Part shown: positions 45,540-57,179 of the stretch, one piece after another
Layout: each line of letters opens with the position of its first letter
Position numbering within the stretch: the stretch's first letter is position 1
Origin: Metaphire vulgaris
Taxonomy: Eukaryota; Annelida; Clitellata; Crassiclitellata; Megascolecidae
Assembly: GCA_018105865.1 (NCBI GenBank)
Contig: CM030849.1
Span: 6,784,497 to 6,848,496 of the forward strand
Length of the DNA stretch: 64,000 bases
Direction of reading: 5' to 3'
Position numbers and translations under genes: made by a program
The notes under the pieces: generated by a model
Told to the model about the DNA's origin: nothing
The model's database searches: none
What the model saw: only the letters and a program-made list of their open reading frames with translations

Positions 45540-45540
45540 G
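44290..45540. other. Intergenic, mostly unrecognised
   Basis: It contains TTTTCAGTTACAGTTA-type short repeats (44280-44420) and an ACCAAGAACGAGGACAAG-like purine-rich array (44550-44650). The remainder is AT-rich with no supported gene. Confidence 0.4.
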
Positions 45541-45552
45541 TTATATATAATA

Positions 45553-45745
45553 TGTGTTACAGTCAAAGTGTGAAATCAGAAATCATGCAATGGTGACATT
45601 GCCTGAAATTTTTAGGCAATGTCAACATTTTCCGATTCACTCAGGTAATGTCGGCATTGACTGAAATTTTTAGCTATTGCTTAACAACGCCTGAAATTTG
45701 CTAAGATATTTTACACACTTTGCCTGAAATCTTCATTCGTGATTG
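45553..45745. mobile_element. Solitary Ginger-like terminal arm
   Basis: It starts TGTTACAGTCAAAGTGTGAA and follows the left arm of the element at 24623 for about 190 bp with more substitutions. No partner arm is found in the window, so it is a solo end or half of a deleted element. Like the others it adjoins a TA microsatellite. Confidence 0.7.
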
Positions 45746-46199
45746 AATACAATAGAATGGTAAACTTAAAGTCAAAATTACTGAATTCTTAGCAAATACG
45801 AGTACACATTTTTGGAGCCATTTTTAACTTATTAGGTGTATTATTCTGAAACTTTCGACTTGCTAACCTTATTTCATAACTACTCAATAAATTTATTAAA
45901 TTCATATTTATAGAATGAGATAATACTGAGCTTTTAAAATTTTAAAATCTATTTTTGGGCATTTGCATTTTTAAAAAAAACTCTTTAAAATACTGTTATT
46001 CAGACTAAATTGATATAGAAGTCTTGCTCCTTAATGTTTTAAGATTTTCTTTATTTCTAATGAATAATTGTGTATTCAGTTTTTGTAACTGATGTGTCTG
46101 ATTTGAACTTTTTATTTTTAAAAATCTTATCTATTCCTTTTAAATAAGACAACAGAGCAAACCTAAACAGAATGTACTAATACTGGCTTCTCGATTTCG

Positions 46200-47199
46200 A
46201 TGGCGCATCAGGGGTCCCGAGACCTCTGCTTTTTATTTTTTATGTGGCGGACATTGGGACAATTGTGAAGTACTTTGGGCTGTCATTTCATGCATACGCG
46301 GATGACGCGCAAATTTATTCATCTTGCCCCGTCAGAGTAAGAGCAGCTCCGTAAGTCTTTCGATAGCTGCCTATCCGCTGTTACCGCTTGGACACGGGAA
46401 AACCGTCTCGCACTGAACCTAGACAAGACGGCATTTATGTGGATCAGCACCCCCGGCAGAAGGAGGCTGCTGAGCCGGGATCATTTCGCGGTCGGTAATG
46501 TCTCCATTGCACCTTCAGAAAGTCTGCGTCTTCTAGGAGTGATATTGGACGAAACTCTGACACTGGAAGCTATCATGTACGGAGAGTCAAGCAGGTCCGA
46601 CCCTACCTTATTGTGAGCTCTGCGATACAGTTGGTCCAGGCGGTTGTATTATCAAGGTTGGACTACTGTAAGAGTGTCCTGCTTGGTCTACCGAATAGCA
46701 AGCTGTGTCGCCTGCAATCGGTGATGAATCTTGTCGCTCGAGTCATTTTCGGCTGCCATTGGAGTGACCACATCTCACCGTTGCTGCGGGACCGCCTCCA
46801 CTGGATCCGTGTTCGACAGCGGATTGTTTTCAAACGTTGTTGGTTTACTTACCGCGTACTTCATGACCCGTCCTGTCCTGAAGAACTCACTACGCAGGTC
46901 CAGTGAACAACCATGAATGAGCGGAGATCACGACACCGGTCGGGCCAACGAACGAGACTGATCGTCCCCCGCCATCGAAGACCCTCATGTTTGGTGATAG
47001 GTCCTTTTCCAAAGCTAACCCGATCCTATGGAACGAGTTAGCCTACAGTGTACCTGACGTCGTGACCGAGGCAGCCTCAGCTGAATCTTTCCGCAAAAAC
47101 CTAAAACATATTTATTTAAGATAGGGTTTGATTCCACTTGTTAAGCGCTCTTGTCTTGGACCTTAGTCTTGTCTATTGCGCTAAAGAAAATTGTCTGGT
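46200..47199 (+). pseudogene. L2-like RT C-terminal half, (TAA)n tail
   Basis: Frames give a decayed HAYADDAQIYSSC-like palm, ENRLALNLDKTAFMW, SIAPSESLRLLGVILDETLT and AVVLSRLDYCKSVLLGLPNS. CHWSDHISPLLRDRLHWIRV RQRIVFK and the KLTRSYGT-like end follow. Several frameshifts. The element ends in TAA repeats (47200-47304), the expected 3' tail. Confidence 0.65.
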
Positions 47200-47220
47200 A
47201 ATAATAATAATAAAAATAAA

Positions 47221-47304
<84 letters not shown>
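47200..47304. repeat. (TAA)n tail/microsatellite
   Basis: TAA units with two AAAT variants at the start. Poly-Asn/Ile frames are artefacts. Confidence 0.95.
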
Positions 47305-47317
47305 TCGCCACGAATGA

Positions 47318-47570
47318 TGCTCCATCGAAATTGTCGAAATTGTCGACCGATTATTTATTCTTACCACTGGCCTTCGAGACTCTTCGCCCAATCACTAATG
47401 ACGCACTTATTTTCATAAAAGAGTTGGGTCGCCATCTTTCCTCCCTTCCGTAAACACAAATGATAGAAGTTTTTTGCTTCAACGGACCTAAGTATTTCCA
47501 TAACTGTACAACGCTTCAATGCGATCGCCGTATAAGTAACTTTTTGCCTCTGATTCGGATCTAATATATA
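47318..47570 (+). pseudogene. Repeat-family ORF tail, second copy
   Basis: It aligns with 8200-8400 through TTCGAGACTCTT, AAAAGAGTTGGGTCG and CAACGCTTCAATGCGAT, with frameshifts. It is immediately downstream of the TAA tail. Confidence 0.45.
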
Positions 47571-47622
47571 TTTATCTATCTGTATTCGGACATTTTTTTG
47601 TCACAAATCCCTCGGAACTAAG

Positions 47623-47623
<1 letters not shown>

Positions 47624-47690
<67 letters not shown>
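47624..47690. repeat. (AT)n microsatellite
   Basis: About 33 AT units, 300 bp upstream of the cGLR start codon. Confidence 0.95.
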
Positions 47691-47693
<3 letters not shown>

Positions 47694-47814
47694 CTATACA
47701 TACAACATACACCGTATAGCCTATATAAAACTTCCATTTTATCAAGGACCTGGCATTTGCAATTACACTGAGCAAGCAAGTAAAAGAGTTAGACCTGCTG
47801 CTACCAGAAAATTC

Positions 47815-47998
47815 ATCGTTGACGTGGGGCTTTGATGAAATGTAATAGAAATTAAAGAAATTCAATCGGACAGACTACATTGATGTTTGCTTGTAAGTAA
47901 ACGTTCGTGAAATACGTTAACGCTTATGGCACTGCTGTCTAATTTTAGAAAGATCGCTTGTAAAATGCAATAATATTTCTAAATAGGTTGAAAACAAA
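47815..47998 (+). promoter_or_regulatory. 5' flank and possible leader of the cGLR gene
   Basis: No TATA box was seen. Two stretches recur at 42615-42705: GTTGACGTGGG.GCTTTGAT, and TTGATG.TTGCTTGTAA with GAAATACGTTAACGCT. GCTT|GTAAGT at about 47892 and TCTAATTTTAG at about 47949 could bound a very short untranslated-leader intron. This is inference. Confidence 0.3.
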
Positions 47999-50900
47999 AT
48001 GGACGACAATGAAATGGAAATATTTTCAAGTGAGAATGAAAGCGGATATGAAGAAAGTTCATCAAATTCAGACGACGAAGACAGTCGATCAATTTTAGAC
48101 GAAAACAGTGACAAAATCGGTTCAATTGACAAAGGATATACTTCTGCTGCCAAATCTCTGCTCTTTGGGATTGTCCGGAATCATAACAAGAAGGGCATCG
48201 ATGCCGTCCATTCAAGTCTAACTGAACCTCCAAGAATATTTGAAAAGGTGTTCAATATGCTTACGTCCGAATCCTTTTTAAGTGCAATAGAAAACAGAGA
48301 TAAGAAAGCTGCGACAAAATTTCTCAAGAGCTCTTTGACCTTTTGTGCAAGACGCTATGAAGATTCATGTGTAAGGTTGATTGATAGAAAGTTTCTGCTA
48401 AACACAAACAACAATCTCAGCCTTGCAGAAAGAGCTATAAAATTCGCGGCCAAAAACAGGAATGCAAAGGCATTCAGTCTCATTACGTCCGCCCTGTTTC
48501 TGAAAGCAGTTAAGATAGGTGACGAATGTTCCGTGAACAGATTTCTCAATGGTTCAAGAAAGGAACGATCAATGCGTTCTGATGCCTTGTGTATAGAGTC
48601 GATTGACAAAAAGTTTATCGTCAATGTAGACGCTTTTGATATGGACAATCTATTAGGATGTTGCATCAGTTTTTCCGACTGGCTTGAAGGTATTGCTATG
48701 TCTCCTCGTAGAATAATGCTTGAGCTTTTCAAATTTGAAAAGATAGTTGACGGAGATATTAGAGATGGTTGGACTGAGCTATACGTAATCATGCATCTAC
48801 ATGTAGGAAAATTTATGGATTTCGATTTAAATGCTTTACCTGATGAGGTGGAAAGAAATTTGTGCTTTATCTACAGCCTTCCAGTTGTTAACGAGCAATT
48901 TATGTTCTTCATGAGAGAACTTCTTGAGCACAGAGTGAATGTGAATCAAAGAAATTATCTCAACCTAACTGATTTGATGGACGCATGCAAACCTGGAAAC
49001 TTCGCTGCTGAAATATTCGACTGGAGTGATAACGACGGCGAAGTAGAATTCGCTAGAGATGAAAACGAAGAAGTTACTCTTTCGGTCGTTAAACGGTCAG
49101 ACAATGCCAAAAGTTTAGCGAGGATTGAACAGAATTTATTTTTAGGAGCAGTTAAAAGTGGTGACACCAAGACAGTCAAAAAATATCTGACTGAGAAAGA
49201 ATCCAATCTCGAAGTTTTATATTGTATCTGTTGTCGCCGTAATCTTAATGTTCATCAAGAGCATAATTCTGATCAAATGGAAATACAATCTGATGACGAT
49301 GATCTATGCGAAGAGCCGCCACCGCAGAGCTTCAAAGAAATTAAAGCTCCGAAAGATACTATCACTCATAGAATTTGGTTAGAAGCTGTTGTTGTAGCAC
49401 AGCACAAATATGACGACGAAATGCTGAATCTGCTATTTACTGATCAGCGTTTTACTCACGGATTTAATGAAGATGGGCTAACATTTCTTCAACAGCTAAA
49501 TAGTCTTCGTCAGGTTGTGGCAGATTATTTAGTAGCTGAATATATTAACGGAGAGTTAATGAAAATTCACATTTTGTTGAAATCTGAGAAATTCCGTGCA
49601 AACGTTTTGAATTTGCTGTATGAGTGCATGTTTGAAATCTTTTGTAAAATAAAGCCGCGGCACAAGAGAAGACACTGCATCCTAACAGATGATCTTATTC
49701 AGATTTTTCTCCAAAATGGGATTGATTTAAATGGCAGAAACCAAAATGGAAAAACATTATTGATGCATGCATGCACATATAAACGCTTCGACATTGTTGA
49801 CAGTTTATTAGATTTGACTTCGAGTGGATTTGTGCTTGACATCGACGCTGTCGATAATTCTGGTGAAACGGCTTTAATGAAAGCAAAACAAAATAATGAT
49901 TCAAAAATTGTTGCAGCTTTGTTAAGATTTACATTGATTTCTGCAGTTGAACATGGAAAGATTGATATTGTCAAATCCATGCTTGGTGAGTTTTCTAATA
50001 CCTCACATATCGCAAAATTGTGGAACTCGAAATCAAAGGCCATTTTTGGAAAGAATAGACTAGACTTAGATCACTTCAAAATCTGGAGAGATGCAATGGA
50101 TAAGGCAATTAAAGGTGATAGAATCCGCTCTGAAAATATTCTGGAACTTCTTTTTGATTGCGACATTGTTCTAAGTCAAGAAGCTGACCTAGGCACTCCT
50201 TTACTCCATCGCTTCATAGGCCATGGAAACGACGTTGACGATAAGACTCTGCGTTTACTTAACATGCTTTTGAAATCTGGAAAAATGAATGTGAACGCTA
50301 GAGACAAGGAGGGGAGAACAGCGCTATTTTTGGCTAAAGAGGAAGCATTATGTCTAATACCGTTACTCATTAGTAATGGTGCAGATGTCAACATAAAGAA
50401 CAACGAGGGAAGGACGGCGCTAATGTCTATGCGTGACAGGGGAGACTCAGTTTTGCGGACAATATTAGAAGAGGCAGGAACTTCGGTGGAACTGGACGCT
50501 ATGGATTGCGATGGTCAAACGGCCTTAATGATTGCGACAAGTAGCGCTCGACCAGGTGTTGTTGATTTGCTCCTAAATGCTGGAGCATCGGTCAATGTAT
50601 CCGATCATGATGGGTTTACTGCCCTCCATCATGCGTTATGTACAGATAACTTCCCCCATATTGATTTTCCTAGAAATTCTGAAGAATTAAAGAAAAGACA
50701 AGAAATGGCAGTTTTGTTCGATGCAGTAAGAAGTGAAGAATTGAATTATTATTATTATTATGAGAGAATGAAAATAATCCAGATGTTACTGGGAAGACCA
50801 GATGTAAACGTGAATGCGTTAAGCTTTGAAAAAATGTCACCATTGGATATAGCTGAAGGTTGGTTTCCAGAAACTCCGTCAGCTATTAAGGATGCCTTGA

Positions 50901-52858
50901 AAGAGAAAGGAGCGGTTTTAAACGTTTTCCGACAGACAGAATTGCACTCAACAAATGATTTTCATCTGGATTTTAGATGCAGGTTAACTATGCAAGAACT
51001 CCAGTTTGAAGATTTGGACTTACATAAAAAGAGATTGCGGGCTTTAATTGAGAAATTTAAAGAACAAATAGTTTCAGGCAAAGATAAGCAGGGAAGAACA
51101 GCTTTGCATCTGGCTATCATTTCTTTTTATATTATTTCGATGCCTCAATATCGGGGTATAGAAAGCGATGATGAAGAACGTGATTTGACGAAAAAAATGG
51201 AGGATTTGTCGAATTCAATTGTGAAAGAGTTGATTTCACTCGGTTGCAGTGTCAATGAAACTGACAATTTCGGACGCACTCCATTGCATTACGCTAACAC
51301 AATCTTATGGAATTTGCTTATATTTCACGGAGCTGACGAGTCAATTAAAGATAAGAACGGGAAAAGTGCGATTGACCAAACTTCAAGCATTATTGATCGA
51401 CGGTCGCGAATTAAAACTTTTTGTGATCGAAATAAAGAAACGCATTTTCTTTGTCAAAGGCTTAACAACAGGAAAATGGAGAGAAACAATTCGCAAAATA
51501 AAGCATATGATAATAGTAGACCTCACTCACCCGTCGACGCCCTAGGGCAGGACGAAGTGAAACTCAAAACTGCCCTTAAATTACTTTGGGAAGAAGGTGA
51601 ATATGCATTTCGTCATCCTTTAGTTAGGCAAATCACTAAAGAGGTAACCGATTTGATGAACGCCATTGCCAAAGAGATTGAAAGACTGGACCCGAGATTT
51701 GCAATTAGACCTGAGTTGGTTGGAAGTTCTAATGAAGGTACAAGACTCGGTAAACCAGATGAATTCGATTTTTGTTTTGTTCTTACAAAGCTAAGTGAAC
51801 TTTGCGAAGTTTCTCTGTCTCCAGAACTTCCCACTGGATTTGTTCGTCTAAAGCGAAAACCAACAAAGGTAGGCGAAAGAAAAGAAACTGACGTTTTTGA
51901 TGTATTTAGGGACGATGGAGTTCTGAATACTGAAAAACTTAATTCGCAATTTACAATCGTATTACGTAACGCCATGGTTAATATTGAAAATCAACAGAAT
52001 TTCGAGTGGAATTTGGAGGTGCCTCTGCAATATGCCGCGCAAAACTTTAAAAGTCAATTGCATGCATTCAAAATGACAGACACGTATATCATTCAGCCGA
52101 CCAAAGTGTTAAAAATTCAGATCGTCAACACTCTTAATTTCACTTCTGTCCATTATATAACAATAGACATTGTTCCCTGTATTCATGTTGATAGCTTTTG
52201 GCCGGATGAAGCTATATCCAGCGTCAGTGAAGAGACAAAGAGGTTCGGTTGCAATTTGGTCTTTGGCAGCGCAAAAAAATTACATTCTTCGGTTCCATAC
52301 ACGGAATCTTGCGCTAGAATTTCTTTTTCCAAAGCTGAGAGTGACACGATTATGCAGAGTTGTGTCAAGGCTAAAGAAGCCTATATGATTGGGAAGACGA
52401 TGATTGGGATATCCGAATTTAGTTGTAATTATAGTCTGAAGAATTCCTTGTTGTATTGCATTGAAGCTTTGACTCCAACTGCCGAGAAAGCGTCTCAGCT
52501 GGGATTTAGTCTTGAAGAATTGGAATCCAAATTCCATCAAATGGACCGTTATTTGTGGTTGAAGTGCTTGATGAAATGTTATTTTGAGTTTGTTTCACAG
52601 GATTTCTGTCCGTGTTATTTTATGCCGAATTTCAGCTCGCCACTTGGAAAAGAACATCTTAAAGAATGTTCTCTGGATTGGATAATGGGGTGGTATTCAG
52701 TCTTTCAATGTCGATGTAAAAACGCTTACGCGTCTTTTCGCTGGGCTTCCAATAATACATCTGAGTCTTGCTGTCAGTTTCTAGCTCCCGATCCACTCTG
52801 GGAACGTTTTGATCGGAAAAAGTTGATCGAAAGTCTGTGCAAGATCGCTTACAAGTAA
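47999..52858 (+). CDS. Ankyrin-repeat cGAS-like receptor (Mab-21/cGLR nucleotidyltransferase)
   Basis: A single uninterrupted 1619-residue frame, start ATGGACGAC, stop TAA. Residues 1-50 are acidic and Ser-rich. Residues 80-560 look like decayed alpha-helical repeats. Clear ankyrin repeats lie at about 572-645 (NGKTLLMHACTYKRFDIVDS), 764-890 (GRTALFLAKEEA, GADVNIKNNEGRTALM, GFTALHHAL) and 1020-1130 (GRTALHLAI, GRTPLHYAN). The C-terminal cGAS/Mab-21 module starts near 1175. G1242-S1243 is followed by E1255-x-D1257 (PDEFDFCFVL) and D1390 (ITIDIVPCI). The 12-residue spacing from Ser to Glu is the same as in human cGAS (S213 to E225). A helical Mab-21 C-lobe ends the protein. All three metal-binding acids are present, so it should make a nucleotide second messenger on sensing a ligand. 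Product and ligand are unknown. Absence of introns suggests a retrocopy origin or an intronless subfamily. Five Tyr codons (ATTATT run) lie near residue 915. Confidence 0.88.
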   Translation: MDDNEMEIFSSENESGYEESSSNSDDEDSRSILDENSDKIGSIDKGYTSAAKSLLFGIVRNHNKKGIDAVHSSLTEPPRIFEKVFNMLTSESFLSAIENRDKKAATKFLKSSLTFCARRYEDSCVRLIDRKFLLNTNNNLSLAERAIKFAAKNRNAKAFSLITSALFLKAVKIGDECSVNRFLNGSRKERSMRSDALCIESIDKKFIVNVDAFDMDNLLGCCISFSDWLEGIAMSPRRIMLELFKFEKIVDGDIRDGWTELYVIMHLHVGKFMDFDLNALPDEVERNLCFIYSLPVVNEQFMFFMRELLEHRVNVNQRNYLNLTDLMDACKPGNFAAEIFDWSDNDGEVEFARDENEEVTLSVVKRSDNAKSLARIEQNLFLGAVKSGDTKTVKKYLTEKESNLEVLYCICCRRNLNVHQEHNSDQMEIQSDDDDLCEEPPPQSFKEIKAPKDTITHRIWLEAVVVAQHKYDDEMLNLLFTDQRFTHGFNEDGLTFLQQLNSLRQVVADYLVAEYINGELMKIHILLKSEKFRANVLNLLYECMFEIFCKIKPRHKRRHCILTDDLIQIFLQNGIDLNGRNQNGKTLLMHACTYKRFDIVDSLLDLTSSGFVLDIDAVDNSGETALMKAKQNNDSKIVAALLRFTLISAVEHGKIDIVKSMLGEFSNTSHIAKLWNSKSKAIFGKNRLDLDHFKIWRDAMDKAIKGDRIRSENILELLFDCDIVLSQEADLGTPLLHRFIGHGNDVDDKTLRLLNMLLKSGKMNVNARDKEGRTALFLAKEEALCLIPLLISNGADVNIKNNEGRTALMSMRDRGDSVLRTILEEAGTSVELDAMDCDGQTALMIATSSARPGVVDLLLNAGASVNVSDHDGFTALHHALCTDNFPHIDFPRNSEELKKRQEMAVLFDAVRSEELNYYYYYERMKIIQMLLGRPDVNVNALSFEKMSPLDIAEGWFPETPSAIKDALKEKGAVLNVFRQTELHSTNDFHLDFRCRLTMQELQFEDLDLHKKRLRALIEKFKEQIVSGKDKQGRTALHLAIISFYIISMPQYRGIESDDEERDLTKKMEDLSNSIVKELISLGCSVNETDNFGRTPLHYANTILWNLLIFHGADESIKDKNGKSAIDQTSSIIDRRSRIKTFCDRNKETHFLCQRLNNRKMERNNSQNKAYDNSRPHSPVDALGQDEVKLKTALKLLWEEGEYAFRHPLVRQITKEVTDLMNAIAKEIERLDPRFAIRPELVGSSNEGTRLGKPDEFDFCFVLTKLSELCEVSLSPELPTGFVRLKRKPTKVGERKETDVFDVFRDDGVLNTEKLNSQFTIVLRNAMVNIENQQNFEWNLEVPLQYAAQNFKSQLHAFKMTDTYIIQPTKVLKIQIVNTLNFTSVHYITIDIVPCIHVDSFWPDEAISSVSEETKRFGCNLVFGSAKKLHSSVPYTESCARISFSKAESDTIMQSCVKAKEAYMIGKTMIGISEFSCNYSLKNSLLYCIEALTPTAEKASQLGFSLEELESKFHQMDRYLWLKCLMKCYFEFVSQDFCPCYFMPNFSSPLGKEHLKECSLDWIMGWYSVFQCRCKNAYASFRWASNNTSESCCQFLAPDPLWERFDRKKLIESLCKIAYK

Positions 52859-53748
52859 TTCCAAACACTCATAAAGTGTGGAGGTATTTAAAGACAAGCA
52901 TTGAAGAAATTATCTGGATATTCACAATGGTTTTGAAGTGACAAAATAATCAAGCTATTATAGAATTTGCTTAACTTGATCGTACAGTAGTTTTACATTG
53001 TATGCCCACAGGACAGGCAACGAAACGGCTACACTAAGACAAATGAGTGATCAAATCTGATTTTGCGTTTATACACAGATCAACATAGCATTTTTCAATA
53101 ACTTTCTTAAGCATCATTATTTTCACTGATTAAAGTATGTAGGCCTATGCATGTGCATACATGTTTATTTATAGGTATACGAGGAACTGCATAAACACCA
53201 TTTTGTCATGAAGTTTAATTACTTTATTATTAGCCATGATAATTTCTCCACTGAATGTACTGAGTAATGACTTATTCTGTGCTTGAATCAGCTATCTTAT
53301 TGGAAGAACAACTGACTATTTTTAATAAGTGCTATTCTGTAGTAATAACAAAGATAATAGATATTATGCTAGATAACAGTTAGGCCTAGGATACATTTTA
53401 TTTTAGACGATGTATTCTTAACTATGTAATAGAAATGATAGATGATATTGTTGCTTATCTATGACTTTTATAACAAGTGCTACTTTGTAATAATACAATT
53501 AATAGTTAGGTATTTTTCTCGACTATGTATTCCTCAGGTAGTACAGTATTACTGTGGAGGAATTTTAAGTTTACCTGTTTCAGCGTGTATTGCCGCGTGT
53601 TCTTCTTATACGCGTTGATGTTGATTAATGATTTTTTTATAGCGTCGCTTCACAGTTTAGTCGCTAGAGTGTTGCGCCATAGCATTTTACTATAGAGCTG
53701 ACCGTTTTCAGTTATCGATATTAGTTAATAATTAATAATAATTAAATT
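52859..53748 (+). other. 3' flank of the cGLR gene
   Basis: No transposon signature was found in the first 890 bp, the cleanest stretch in the window. Two similar blocks (about 53290-53410 and 53440-53540) share ATAACAAGTGCTA/ATAAGTGCTATTCTGTA and GACTATGTATTC-like text, suggesting an old tandem duplication. A poly(A) site could not be assigned. Confidence 0.45.
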
Positions 53749-53759
53749 AGCGGTTCTTT

Positions 53760-54947
53760 CTTCTCCAGAATAGAAGGTTCCGTGTGCATTTGGGCGACAA
53801 AACAAGCCGGTGGAGGCGTCTATCAAACGGCCTTCCTCAAGGCTCTGTTCTGGCCCCACGCTATTTAATATCTACATCAATGACCTTCCGGAAACTTCCT
53901 CAAGAAAATTCATCTACGCCGACGACATCTGCTGTGCAACCCAGGCTAAAAAGTTTGACAAGCTTGAGGAAACACTAACTAAAGACATGACACTCCTTTC
54001 TGACTATTGCAGAAAATGGCGACTAACCTCTAGCGCTGCAAAAACAGTATCATCTGTCTTCCATCTACATCACGCTTCATCATTACGTGAGCTCAATGTA
54101 CAACTTGATGGTAAAAGAATCCGACATGAAGCCCAGCCAGTCTATCTTGGCGTCACTCTTGACCGCACTTTGTCATTCCATGAGCATCTCAAAAAAACTG
54201 CGGCAAAGGTGGGCTCGAGGAACAACATCATTGCAAGACTGGCCGGCTCTACGTGGGGAGCAAGCGCTTCTACATTAAGAACATCAGCACTGGCACTATG
54301 CTACTCTGCTGCAGAATACTGTGCCCCAGTATGGTGCCGAAGCTCCCACGTCCATTTGGTCGACTCCAAACTGAATTCCTCCATGAGGACAATCTCTGGA
54401 ACCATCCATTCTACCCCGGCTCACTGGTTGCCAGTCCTTAGTAACATCGCCCCGCCAGCTATTCGTCGTGAAGCCGCAACATCCAAGCTCACTGCCCACA
54501 TTAATGCCCGACCAGATCTACCAATACATGCGGACATCTTTGACCATCCTGCTCAACGTCTGACGTCTCGTCATCCAATCTGGTTTCCTGCGCCTATACT
54601 GCACTTCTCTGTTCCGGACTCATGGAAGCAGAGTTGGCAGTCTGCTGAGGTCAAGAACAAACACCTCATCACAGACCCATGCAAGCGCCAACCCGGCTTT
54701 GACCTAGTGCGCTATGATTGGGTCCACCTCAATCGCTATCGAACAGGCCATGGCCGATGCGCCGCTATGCTTCACCGTTGGGGAGCCAGAGATGACCCGA
54801 ATTGCCCTTGCGGCATCAGACAGACTATGAACCACATAGTCAATGACTGCCACCTCACCAGATTCGAAGGAGGACTCGAGACCCTGCATCAGGCTCAACC
54901 TGATGCCGTTGAATGGCTGAGAAAGAAAGGCATTCGCTAGAAGAAGA
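53760..54947 (+). mobile_element. 5'-truncated I/Nimb-like retroelement, TSD AGCGGTTCTTT
   Basis: Duplications AGCGGTTCTTT at 53749-53759 and 54948-54958 bound the element, and the tail is AGAAGAAG. A 376-codon frame (53810-54940) has RT blocks at its start: SNGLPQGSVLAP just upstream in another frame, then PTLFNIYINDLPETSS, FIYADDICCATQAKK and QPVYLGVTLDRTLSFHEHLK. It ends with RTGHGRCAAMLHRWG and a C-x-C...H..C block (CPCGIRQTMNHIVNDC), typical of I/Nimb-like C-termini. One frameshift near 53850; otherwise well preserved. Confidence 0.75.
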
Positions 54948-54959
54948 AGCGGTTCTTTA

Positions 54960-55600
54960 GTCATAATTCGTATTCCAATAATTGGCAATAATTCCAGAGT
55001 ACTTACCTGTAAAATATACAATAGATGGCGCTTTTCGATTTTTAAGTGGTGCAATAGCAAACCTTTTTATCAGGAGAACCTGATGTCTTATATCCAGGCC
55101 CATGAGATCCGATGCAATTCGGTTGTGTGGGCTTTTCGGCAAGCCTCTAAGCTTAAACGAACGAAACGAAGAATCTATGGTGTCGTGTGAAATGACAGAG
55201 AGGTGCTCCATTCCAAAAGCTGTACGTGAAAATTTTGACGATCAATATTGATTATTTTAGCAAAATGTAAAGCATTGGAGATGGGGACAGATGAAAATAT
55301 GAATTTCCTTTGAGGATTTATTAAATTCGCAGAAATATTGACAGATATATAGGCCTACACCAACTGTCCAAAAGTCCTTCCATTAGCTTCTGCCATCCAG
55401 CGAATTCTGCCATCCATTGCGTTTTGTTGCCTATGAAACCTGTTGTACAATGAACCAGGTATCTTTATACGCGACTCTTCCCTCAATCGCCCAACTGTTA
55501 CCAGATCCACGGTTTTGAACTCTGGTCGTCGTCCATGAAACAACATGAAGACCAAATTTAGAGGCCTTACTTTCTCAGAGTATTTTAAACTTTATCGCGA
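54960..55600. other. Intergenic, two unassigned minus frames
   Basis: Minus-strand frames at 54957-55211 and 55355-55555 (HRRQ-like QQNAMDGRIRWMAEANGRTF) have protein-like composition, but I recognise neither. The second may be a transposon end. No call is made. Confidence 0.3.
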
Positions 55601-55607
55601 CTCTTCA

Positions 55608-55724
<117 letters not shown>

Positions 55725-56359
55725 GGTATATATATACGGTATATATATACTATATACTATATTATGCCCTCGCGCAGTATCTCAGATTCCGTGGATGATG
55801 GATCTGGTGTCCCGCCAGGATTCTACGGGCCGTTCACAACGTATGTTTACGTAATGCTGTCGTTGGTATCGACATTGGTACGTTGACCGATGCTAAGTAT
55901 AGGCAACTGGCAATATTTAAATCTTAATTTTTAATCATTCCTAATTTAAACGCGTATTTCATCAGTATGGTCTATTAAATGGTCTTATCGTATCCCGTGC
56001 CGGTTGCCTATGCTTAGAATGGTAGGCCTAACTTTGCGGGGATTTCCAACTGTCTCATTGGAACACGTGACGCGCTACGCACAAACTATGGGCAGCGAGA
56101 GATTTCATAATTCCCAACTTCAAAAGAGCTCATCCTACTATCGGACCTGAATTATTTTTCTACTAGTATGTATTTCTTTTAACTATTATCTAACCTAAAT
56201 CTATTTTCATAATTCGCTGCTTCCTCCTCATTCTCCACTGTAGGAGCCATGCAGGCTGACTGCGTCGGCAATTATGGACCTCCTTTTCCGTGTGTCTTCT
56301 GTTGTACGGATGATATCAATTGTTCCGTAGTTTCCTCCCTGTTATAGCATAAACCAGGA

Positions 56360-56585
56360 GTGCCAAACATACGGCCCACGGGCTGGATAAGGCCCGCGAA
56401 AGATTTTCGTACGGCCCGAGCTGGGGCGGCGCTAGGTTTTTTTTTACTGGGTGGGTCTAATGATTTAATCATGGGGCCTCCAGGAGTCCCAGGACCCGGA
56501 ATACACTGCCCCTCCCCAAACAAAAATTTCTCTACAGATTTGCGCGATTTTTTGGGTGGGTCGGGACCCGCGGTTGTATAGCGCC
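56360..56585. mobile_element. hAT-type terminus plus GC-rich MITE piece
   Basis: AGTGCCAAACATACGGCCCA and CGGGCTGGATAAGGCCCGCG form a well-known hAT-type end (CCAAxxTACGGCCCxCGGGC). The next 180 bp are GC-rich with GGGGCCTCCAGGAGTCCC text. No second border was found. Confidence 0.45.
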
Positions 56586-57179
56586 TCTTCGGAAGGATCA
56601 CTCAGAAGCGCTTATTTCCTGTGAGTATTGCTGTCGCTCATTTGTTCATTCTTAAGATAGAAATAACAATAAAAGCAAAGATAAATGACAACAAAACAGG
56701 AATACGATCATGGTTACACTTGAAAACTAAAACAGACAGCCCCCTTTGACATAGGAGACTTTGCTACCAGCCACTAACAGACCATAAGCCTTATTACTGT
56801 ATATGCCTAATAGGATAATAAATTAAATATTTATTGTAGATGAACGGAATTCATTTGCTAATTAAACGACAATCACAATATAAAATTGATACTTTACCTA
56901 GCATCAATTCCTGAAAACGTGTGTAACACAAGCTACAAAAGACATGAAACAACAATAGGCCTATAGAATATTTATTAATTAACAGCCTATAATATTGGCA
57001 AAATTAATTTTTAAAGAAATAGATGAAATACTTTGATTTCTTAATATTAATTCCATGACATTTCTCAGAAAGTCAATTGTAAGTATTTACAATTGTACAG
57101 TCTACAGTCTACAATCTACAGTTGTAAGTATTTACGTCAATTGACGCACGTGGGCTTTCTAGGATTTTAGCTTTACCAC

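Noticed and set aside
48355..48792. Minus-strand frames opposite the cGLR gene
   Set aside because: Shadows of a long real coding frame.
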